Origin: an uncultured Bacteroidota bacterium
GTDB lineage: Bacteria; Bacteroidota; Bacteroidia; Chitinophagales; Chitinophagaceae
Assembly (NCBI GenBank): GCA_903831575.1
Contig: CAIKYB010000019.1
Span: 1 to 40,645 of the forward strand
Direction of reading: 5' to 3'
DNA: 40,645 nt
The notes beneath the pieces were generated by a model. It did not search any database. It was not told where the DNA came from and saw nothing but the letters and a program-made list of their open reading frames with translations. The stretch's first letter is position 1, and the number at the start of each line of letters is the position of its first letter. The position numbers and the translations under genes were made by a program. Shown here piece by piece: positions 35,414 to 40,645 of this stretch.

Positions 35414-36412
35414 TTAATCTAAAATCAATTTTGCTATTTTCCCTTTACTACCAGCCATGAATAAGGATTTTCCTTTTTTTGCTTTTCGACAAACATGAAA
35501 TCCTTCATCGCTTATTTTTGTAAAATTTAATCCATTGTCATTTGTATAATCTACTCCATTCAATCCACAGGTAATCCAACTATTCTTCTCTACATATTCC
35601 ACACAACTTCTGTATCCGTTAGGAGGATTAATAGAAGTCCCCCAAGAAATTCCGCCGTCTTTGGTAAAAGAAATGTTTAAACTATTGGTGTCTTTTTTAT
35701 TAAAATCCCCTCCAACAATCATGAATGTTTTTTGGTTTTTTATTGCTATTGAATTAGCGCCTGTACTTTCGATCCCTTGAATAATATGGGTATTTATTTT
35801 TTTGTTTCTTATGAATAAATTAGAATGCATTCCGCCAGAAATGAATATCGCTTCTTCTTTATTTAGCTTTCTAATGTTTGTTCCGCTACTTGCAAAACAA
35901 GCTTCTCCGCTATCAGCCATTGGTCTGTTTTGATAAGAGATCGGTTGCCATTTTTTTCCTCCATCAAATGTTCTGGCGATAAAAAATCTTCCATTTATAG
36001 GATCCCCAATTACAATGCCACTTTGTTCATTCCAGAATTCCATTGCATCCAAAAACATGCCTTTGGTGGTGTCTTTAAACACAATATCCCATGTAGATCC
36101 TCCATCAATTGTTCTGAGAATATAAGCAGGAACATCTATCCCCATAATTATAGCATTCATGCCGTCAAATGCTTCAATATCCCTGAAATCTACTTTTTCA
36201 AACCCTTTTACGACAAAAAACTTCCAGGAGTTCCCACCATCAATACTTTTCCCAATTGTGCCATTACTTCCGCTTACCCAAACAGTGTTATCATTAACTA
36301 CGCTTAAACCTCGGAAAGAACTTTTTGTTTCAGATGATAACAATTTTACTTTTTGAGCATAATTATACTGAACAAAAAAGGTCATTAATAATAGTATAAA
36401 AATTCTTCTCAT
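35414..36412 (-). CDS. YCF48-like exported beta-propeller protein
   Basis: A 332-residue exported protein, signal peptide MRRIFILLLMTFFVQYNYAQ. It contains repeated BNR/Asp-box-like motifs (SIDGGNSWKFF, TIDGGSTWDIVF, TFDGGKKWQPI, TKDGGISWGT), each typically a blade of a propeller, with WVSGSNGTIGKS and MAGSKGKIAKL at the ends. This is the pattern of YCF48/photosystem-II-assembly-like and sialidase-type propellers in Bacteroidota; a hydrolase site is not evident. The role is unknown. It is divergent from hutH with about 120 bases between them. Confidence 0.85.
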   Translation of the reverse strand: MRRIFILLLMTFFVQYNYAQKVKLLSSETKSSFRGLSVVNDNTVWVSGSNGTIGKSIDGGNSWKFFVVKGFEKVDFRDIEAFDGMNAIIMGIDVPAYILRTIDGGSTWDIVFKDTTKGMFLDAMEFWNEQSGIVIGDPINGRFFIARTFDGGKKWQPISYQNRPMADSGEACFASSGTNIRKLNKEEAIFISGGMHSNLFIRNKKINTHIIQGIESTGANSIAIKNQKTFMIVGGDFNKKDTNSLNISFTKDGGISWGTSINPPNGYRSCVEYVEKNSWITCGLNGVDYTNDNGLNFTKISDEGFHVCRKAKKGKSLFMAGSKGKIAKLILD

Positions 36413-36441
36413 AATTAGTATGATTTATTTAAAAATCGACA

Positions 36442-36492
36442 CATGGCTTACTTGTATAAGTAGTCATGCAAGCATTTTTTTTGTTACTTTTG
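36442..36492 (+). promoter_or_regulatory. hutHU promoter with upstream palindrome
   Basis: TACTTTTG (36485-36492) matches TAnnTTTG and lies 39 bases before the hutH ATG. Upstream, TACTT-GTAT-AAGTA (36449-36462) is a palindrome flanked by CATG at 36442-36445 and at 36465-36468. Its place just upstream of the -33 region would fit a regulator binding site for histidine-degradation control; no regulator gene is in the window. Confidence 0.45.
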
Positions 36493-36531
36493 ACCAAGTT
36501 ATATTTTAATAGTGAATAACCCAATTAATAA

Positions 36532-38025
36532 ATGAGCCATAACAACATCAAGATTGACGATGAGATATCCAATCTCCATCAAGCAAGACAATTACTTTCA
36601 GGAAGGGCTGTTTGTTTAAGTAATGAAGCCATAGCAAAAATAGAAAAATGCAGAAAATATCTGGATGATAAAATTTCTCAATCAGATGATCTATTCTATG
36701 GTATTAATACGGGATTCGGGTTTCTGCAAAATGTAAAAATTGACAAGTCACAATTGGAAACATTGCAGGAGAATTTAATTAAATCTCATGCCTGCGGTAT
36801 GGGGGATGAAGTGCCATCTGAAATTGTAAAGCTTATGCTGGCATTGAAAATAAAATCGCTTAGTTATGGACATTCCGGTGTGCAAACAGCAACCATGATG
36901 CGATTGATAGACATGTACAATAACAATGTATTGCCTGTAATATTCACGCAAGGTTCATTAGGTGCTTCCGGTGATTTAGCCCCATTGAGTCATCTTTGTT
37001 TACCACTTATTGGTTTAGGTGAAGTTTATTTTAATGGAACTAAAACAGCGGCTTCACAGGTATGGAAACATTTTGGATGGGCGCCAATTGTATTACAAAG
37101 CAAAGAGGGATTGGCACTCATTAATGGCACTCAATTCATGAGTGCTTATGGGATGCATTCGATTTTACAAGCTGAAAGATTATTGAAATGGGCTAATATA
37201 ATTGCTGCTATTAGTTTTGAAGCTTTTGATGGTGTAAGTTTTCCATTCAATGAACACATTCATGCGGTTAGAGCACATACCGGACAGGTAAGCGTAGCCG
37301 CTACAATGAGAGAACTGCTTAAGGGCAGCGCAATTGCAACACAGCAAAAAACTCAAGTGCAAGATCCCTATTCATTCAGATGTATCCCACAAGTACACGG
37401 AGCAACTTTAGATACTTTCCTCCATGTGTCTTCTGTTTTTATAAGAGAAATAAATTCTGTTACAGACAATCCCAATATTTTCCCAGATGAAGATCTCATC
37501 TTGAGTGGTGGTAACTTTCATGGTCAGCCATTGGCATTGGCTTTAGATTTTCTTGCAATTGCAATGAGTGAAATTGCAAATATCAGTGAAAGAAGGACCT
37601 ATCAATTAATTAGTGGGTTAAGAAATCTCCCACCTTTTTTAGTAAAGAACCCCGGATTAAATTCTGGATTTATGATTCCGCAATATACTGCTGCGGGAAT
37701 AGTAAGTGAGAACAAACAACTATGTACTCCAAGCAGTGTGGATTCTATTCCATCAAGCATTAATCAGGAAGACCACGTTAGTATGGGTGCAAATGGAGCG
37801 GTGAAATGTAAAAGAGTGATAGATAATGTAGAAAAAGTTTTAGCAATTGAATTATTAACAGCTGTTCAGGCTATTGAATTTAGGCGGCCTTTAAAAACTT
37901 CAGAACAATTGGAAAAAATAATTATTGCTTTTAGAAAAGACGTTTCTTTTAATGAGGCGGATAGGATTTTACATCATGACATGATCAATGCTGTAACATT
38001 TTTAAAAAACTATAATATTGACTAA
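36532..38025 (+). CDS. hutH: Histidine ammonia-lyase
   Basis: A 497-residue cytosolic enzyme that deaminates L-histidine to urocanate, the first step of histidine use. The cofactor MIO forms from Ala145-Ser146-Gly147 in GSLGASGDLAPL. The N-terminal YGINTGFGFL and the later QDPYSFRCIPQVHGA, TDNPNIF and QEDHVSMGANGA motifs are all present. Length is in the normal range of 500 or so. It is the first of a two-gene unit, 14 bases before hutU. Related aromatic ammonia-lyases share the fold, but the hutU neighbour settles the assignment. Confidence 0.96.
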   Translation: MSHNNIKIDDEISNLHQARQLLSGRAVCLSNEAIAKIEKCRKYLDDKISQSDDLFYGINTGFGFLQNVKIDKSQLETLQENLIKSHACGMGDEVPSEIVKLMLALKIKSLSYGHSGVQTATMMRLIDMYNNNVLPVIFTQGSLGASGDLAPLSHLCLPLIGLGEVYFNGTKTAASQVWKHFGWAPIVLQSKEGLALINGTQFMSAYGMHSILQAERLLKWANIIAAISFEAFDGVSFPFNEHIHAVRAHTGQVSVAATMRELLKGSAIATQQKTQVQDPYSFRCIPQVHGATLDTFLHVSSVFIREINSVTDNPNIFPDEDLILSGGNFHGQPLALALDFLAIAMSEIANISERRTYQLISGLRNLPPFLVKNPGLNSGFMIPQYTAAGIVSENKQLCTPSSVDSIPSSINQEDHVSMGANGAVKCKRVIDNVEKVLAIELLTAVQAIEFRRPLKTSEQLEKIIIAFRKDVSFNEADRILHHDMINAVTFLKNYNID

Positions 38026-38039
38026 TAAATTAAATACAA

Positions 38040-39710
38040 ATGACAACCGTTAAGTACGATTATAAAAAATATAAAACACCAACAGGAACAGTATTGAATT
38101 GCAAAGGATGGATTCAAGAGGCAGCGCTGCGTATGTTATTAAATAACCTTGACCCAGAAGTTGCAGAACGTCCTGAAGAATTGATTGTTTATGGCGGGAG
38201 AGGAAAAGCTGCACGAAATATTGAATCATTGGATTTGATTATCAAAGGATTGAAAGACCTTGAAAATGACGAGACCTTATTGATTCAAAGTGGAAAGCCT
38301 GTTGGAATCATGAAAACTCACAAAGATGCTCCAAGAGTATTAATCAGTAATTCTCAATTAGTGCCTAATTGGGCAAACTGGAAACATTTTGATGAATTAG
38401 AAAAAAAAGGATTGATGATGTATGGCCAAATGACTGCCGGAAGTTGGATTTACATAGGCAGTCAAGGTATTGTACAAGGAACATATGAAACATATGGATC
38501 TGCTGCTACAAAACATTTCGGAGGATCTTTAAAAGGCACATTGAATGTCACTGCTGGATTAGGTGGAATGGGCGGTGCACAGCCATTGGCCATTACCATG
38601 AACGATGGAGTAGCTTTAGTCGCAGAAGTAGAAGAGTGGCGTATAGATAAAAGAATAGAGACCAGGTATCTCGATGAAAAATACACAGATATTGATGAAG
38701 CCATTGATAAAGCATTGCACTATAAATCAGAAGGGAGAGCGATAAGTATAGGGGTTTTGTGTAATGCTGTAAACTTACTGCAACGATTAATCGAAAGAAA
38801 CATTATACCTGATACATTAACTGATCAAACAAGTGCTCATGATCCATTAATTGGATATATTCCACATCATTTATCAAATGAAGAAGCTACAATTTTACGC
38901 GTTGAAAATCCTGATGAGTATATCAACTTAAGTTATAATAGCATGAAATTGCATGTAGAATTGATGTTGCAATTACAGAAAATGGGAGCTATTACTTTTG
39001 ATTATGGAAATAATATTCGTGCAAGAGCTAAAGAAAGAGGATTAGAAAATGCATTTGATTTCCCTGGATTTGTACCAGCTTATATAAGACCATTATTTTG
39101 CGAAGGTAAAGGTCCATTCAGATGGGCAGCACTAAGCGGTGATCCAGAAGACATTAATGTTACAGATGAATTGATGATGAAATTATTTCCAGAAAATAAA
39201 GGAATGATCAGATGGATAAAAATGGCGAAAGAAAAAATCGCATTTCAAGGACTACCTGCACGTATTTGCTGGATTGGTCAGGGGGAAAGAGAAAAAGCAG
39301 GATTAGCATTTAATGAATTGGTTAGAACAGGAAAAGTAAAAGCTCCTATTGTAATAGGTCGTGATCATTTAGATACCGGCTCTGTTGCAAGTCCTAATAG
39401 AGAGACTGAAGCGATGCTAGATGGAAGTGATGCAGTTGCTGACTGGCCAATTTTAAATGCATTAGTAAATACTGCAGGTGGGGCAAGCTGGGTTTCTTTA
39501 CACCACGGAGGTGGAGTAGGTATGGGCTATAGCATTCATGCTGGAATGGTAATTGTTGCAGATGGAACTGATGATGCTGCTATACGATTAAGCAGGGTTT
39601 TAAGGAATGATCCTGGAATTGGTGTAATAAGACATGCAGATGCCGGATATGATCTTGCAATAAAAACTGCGGAGCAACATCATTTAGATATTAAATCAAG
39701 ACTTCAATAA
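38040..39710 (+). CDS. hutU: Urocanate hydratase
   Basis: A 556-residue NAD-dependent enzyme that converts urocanate to imidazolonepropionate, the second step of histidine degradation. The core holds [10 protein letters not shown] near the N-terminus, the [18 protein letters not shown]-binding loop (about 177-191), a DQTSAHDPL segment, [14 protein letters not shown] with the conserved cysteine near 406-419, and a C-terminal [16 protein letters not shown]. Length is normal. hutI and hutG (or other downstream genes) are not in the window, so the rest of the pathway lies elsewhere. The terminator at 39719-39750 ends the unit. Confidence 0.97.
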   Translation: MTTVKYDYKKYKTPTGTVLNCKGWIQEAALRMLLNNLDPEVAERPEELIVYGGRGKAARNIESLDLIIKGLKDLENDETLLIQSGKPVGIMKTHKDAPRVLISNSQLVPNWANWKHFDELEKKGLMMYGQMTAGSWIYIGSQGIVQGTYETYGSAATKHFGGSLKGTLNVTAGLGGMGGAQPLAITMNDGVALVAEVEEWRIDKRIETRYLDEKYTDIDEAIDKALHYKSEGRAISIGVLCNAVNLLQRLIERNIIPDTLTDQTSAHDPLIGYIPHHLSNEEATILRVENPDEYINLSYNSMKLHVELMLQLQKMGAITFDYGNNIRARAKERGLENAFDFPGFVPAYIRPLFCEGKGPFRWAALSGDPEDINVTDELMMKLFPENKGMIRWIKMAKEKIAFQGLPARICWIGQGEREKAGLAFNELVRTGKVKAPIVIGRDHLDTGSVASPNRETEAMLDGSDAVADWPILNALVNTAGGASWVSLHHGGGVGMGYSIHAGMVIVADGTDDAAIRLSRVLRNDPGIGVIRHADAGYDLAIKTAEQHHLDIKSRLQ

Positions 39711-39718
39711 ATCAACAG

Positions 39719-39750
39719 AAACAAGCGAACTTTTAACAGTTCGCTTGTTT
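39719..39750. terminator. Bidirectional terminator after hutU
   Basis: AAACAAGCGAAC (39719-39730) pairs perfectly with GTTCGCTTGTTT (39739-39750) around an 8-nt loop. The right arm ends in T on the plus strand and the other strand reads GTTTCTGTT, so it can end both hutU and the convergent gene that stops at 39775. Confidence 0.88.
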
Positions 39751-39774
39751 AAATTTATAATAAAATTAGACGTA

Positions 39775-40464
39775 CTAAAATCTTATACCTGCACCAACAT
39801 TAAAGTTAACAGCCCCCATTTCTTGTTTAATATCTTCACTCTCAGTAGAAGTCCATTTTGGGTTCATAAATCCATAATCTACATTAGTAAACAAGCACAA
39901 TCTTGAAGCAAAGTTATATCTTAAGTTACTCCCCAATTGAATAGCAAATGCATCAGTCCATCTATCACTTGAAGAACTAAGAATTATGCCAGTTCCAACT
40001 ATTTCCTCTTTAACAGTTGGTAAATTTACTCTGGCAAAACCTGCCATTCCCTTAATATCTAAAAACAATTGATCCATTAATTTGAAAGTTGCCATTGGGC
40101 CAACAACAATCCCAAAATATTGCCAATGGTCAACATTTTTAGTTGTTGAAACTGCAGCATTTAGTAATTCAAATTTATGGAGTGCGTCTTGATCAATTTT
40201 ATAAAGAGAATAGAAAATAGTGGACGCAATACCGAATCGGTCTGTGAAATGATAACCAGAATTCAAGTTGATATTATATCCGATTGTTGCTAGACCAGCT
40301 TTAGTATTGGCATCTACATCTTTAGAAGAAAAACTACCTACAGGTAAAGATGGTCCACCTGACAATATCAGAAACAATTTTTGATTATTTACAGTTGATT
40401 TTTCCTGCGCAATTACACTAAAAGTAATAAATACTAATGTTAAGCTGATAATAATTTTTTTCAT
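39775..40464 (-). CDS. Outer membrane beta-barrel protein
   Basis: A 229-residue exported protein. The signal peptide MKKIIISLTLVFITFSVIAQ is cleaved near residue 20. The rest consists of short alternating strands (LILSGGPSLPVGSF, GLATIGYNINLNSGYHF, FGIVVGPMATFKLM, SNLRYNFASRLCLFTNVDYGFM), and the last residue is an aromatic F (VGAGIRF), typical of 8-stranded OmpA/OmpX-type barrels. The function is unknown; such small porin-like proteins are common in Bacteroidota. A -7 box lies 33 bases upstream. Confidence 0.85.
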   Translation of the reverse strand: MKKIIISLTLVFITFSVIAQEKSTVNNQKLFLILSGGPSLPVGSFSSKDVDANTKAGLATIGYNINLNSGYHFTDRFGIASTIFYSLYKIDQDALHKFELLNAAVSTTKNVDHWQYFGIVVGPMATFKLMDQLFLDIKGMAGFARVNLPTVKEEIVGTGIILSSSSDRWTDAFAIQLGSNLRYNFASRLCLFTNVDYGFMNPKWTSTESEDIKQEMGAVNFNVGAGIRF

Positions 40465-40496
40465 TTTAGTTGTATTTAGATTTAATTGATAATTAC

Positions 40497-40504
40497 AAAT
40501 GTAA
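40497..40504 (-). promoter_or_regulatory. -7 element of the beta-barrel protein promoter
   Basis: On the minus strand, TACATTTG matches TAnnTTTG. It lies 33 bases upstream of the ATG at 40464. No TTG is found at the expected -33 distance; instead the ACATGA repeats at 40525-40544 are close to that position. Confidence 0.5.
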
Positions 40505-40524
40505 ATAGCAGATTAAATTTTTAA

Positions 40525-40564
40525 CATGATATACATGACATGAAAAATTGATAATAATCATGTG
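40525..40564. repeat. ACATGA repeats and inverted repeat near the right edge
   Basis: ACATGA occurs at 40525, 40534 and 40539, and ACATGAT (40525-40531) is complementary to ATCATGT (40558-40564) around a 26-nt gap. They lie just upstream of the beta-barrel gene's -7 box and could be an operator; the remaining 40565-40645 shows no gene. Confidence 0.3.
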
Positions 40565-40645
40565 TGACTAATATCATTATTAAGTTAAATTTTGATCATT
40601 AAAGACAACAATATATTACCTCATTTTGGAAACATTGAAAATTTA

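Overview
The window is AT-rich chromosomal DNA from a Bacteroidota bacterium, most likely a member of Chitinophagaceae or a close relative (inferred; no rRNA marker is present). Supporting signs are a protein with a type IX secretion sorting domain, a GLPGLI-type protein, a one-subunit cytochrome b succinate dehydrogenase operon, near absence of Shine-Dalgarno sequences, and about ten promoters that match the Bacteroidota -7 element TAnnTTTG instead of a sigma-70 box. I recognise 31 protein genes, about 23 of them in known families with a specific role. I find no tRNA, rRNA, CRISPR array, insertion sequence, prophage or integrase.

Layout. 1-399: no convincing gene. 400-5810: cystathionine beta-synthase (-), ammonium transporter (+), S41 processing protease (-), BadF/GlcNAc-kinase-like ATPase (+). 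6028-7942: a type IX-secreted propeller-like protein and an unknown 187-residue protein. 8056-11560: the sdhCAB operon, closed by a strong terminator. 11673-17192: a very large outer-membrane-type protein, then holA, which overlaps ribF tail to tail. 17379-21278: ftsE, converging with a three-gene overlapping cassette of two glycosyltransferases and a Gfo/Idh/MocA oxidoreductase. 21485-25654: rpsO, pnp, prmA, plsY. 25694-31490: an M48 lipoprotein protease, a small unknown protein, dnaG, a periplasmic repeat-type protein and a GLPGLI protein. 31773-36412: smc and a YCF48-like exported protein. 36532-40464: the histidine degradation pair hutH-hutU, then a small outer-membrane beta-barrel protein.

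How the genes work together. Core information processing is well represented: replication (dnaG, holA), chromosome organisation (smc), division (ftsE), translation and RNA decay (rpsO, pnp, prmA). Energy and carbon/nitrogen metabolism are covered by sdhCAB, hutHU, amt and cbs, and the envelope by ctpA, plsY, the M48 lipoprotein, the glycosyltransferases and several exported proteins. Most units are single genes or short operons with frequent strand switches. Convergent neighbours are packed very tightly: two pairs overlap and two are separated by 8 nt.

I do not see a clear undescribed multi-gene system. The most unusual items are a pnp terminator whose U-tract ends 3 nt before the prmA start codon, hairpins in the rpsO-pnp gap and upstream of the 26658 gene, a palindrome next to the hut promoter, a long inverted repeat between two convergent genes at 30530-30598, and several lineage-type proteins of unknown function. 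In-frame N-terminal extensions of rpsO, smc, sdhB, the oxidoreductase and the GLPGLI gene look spurious; for rpsO and smc a consensus promoter lies inside the extension, so I give the shorter starts.
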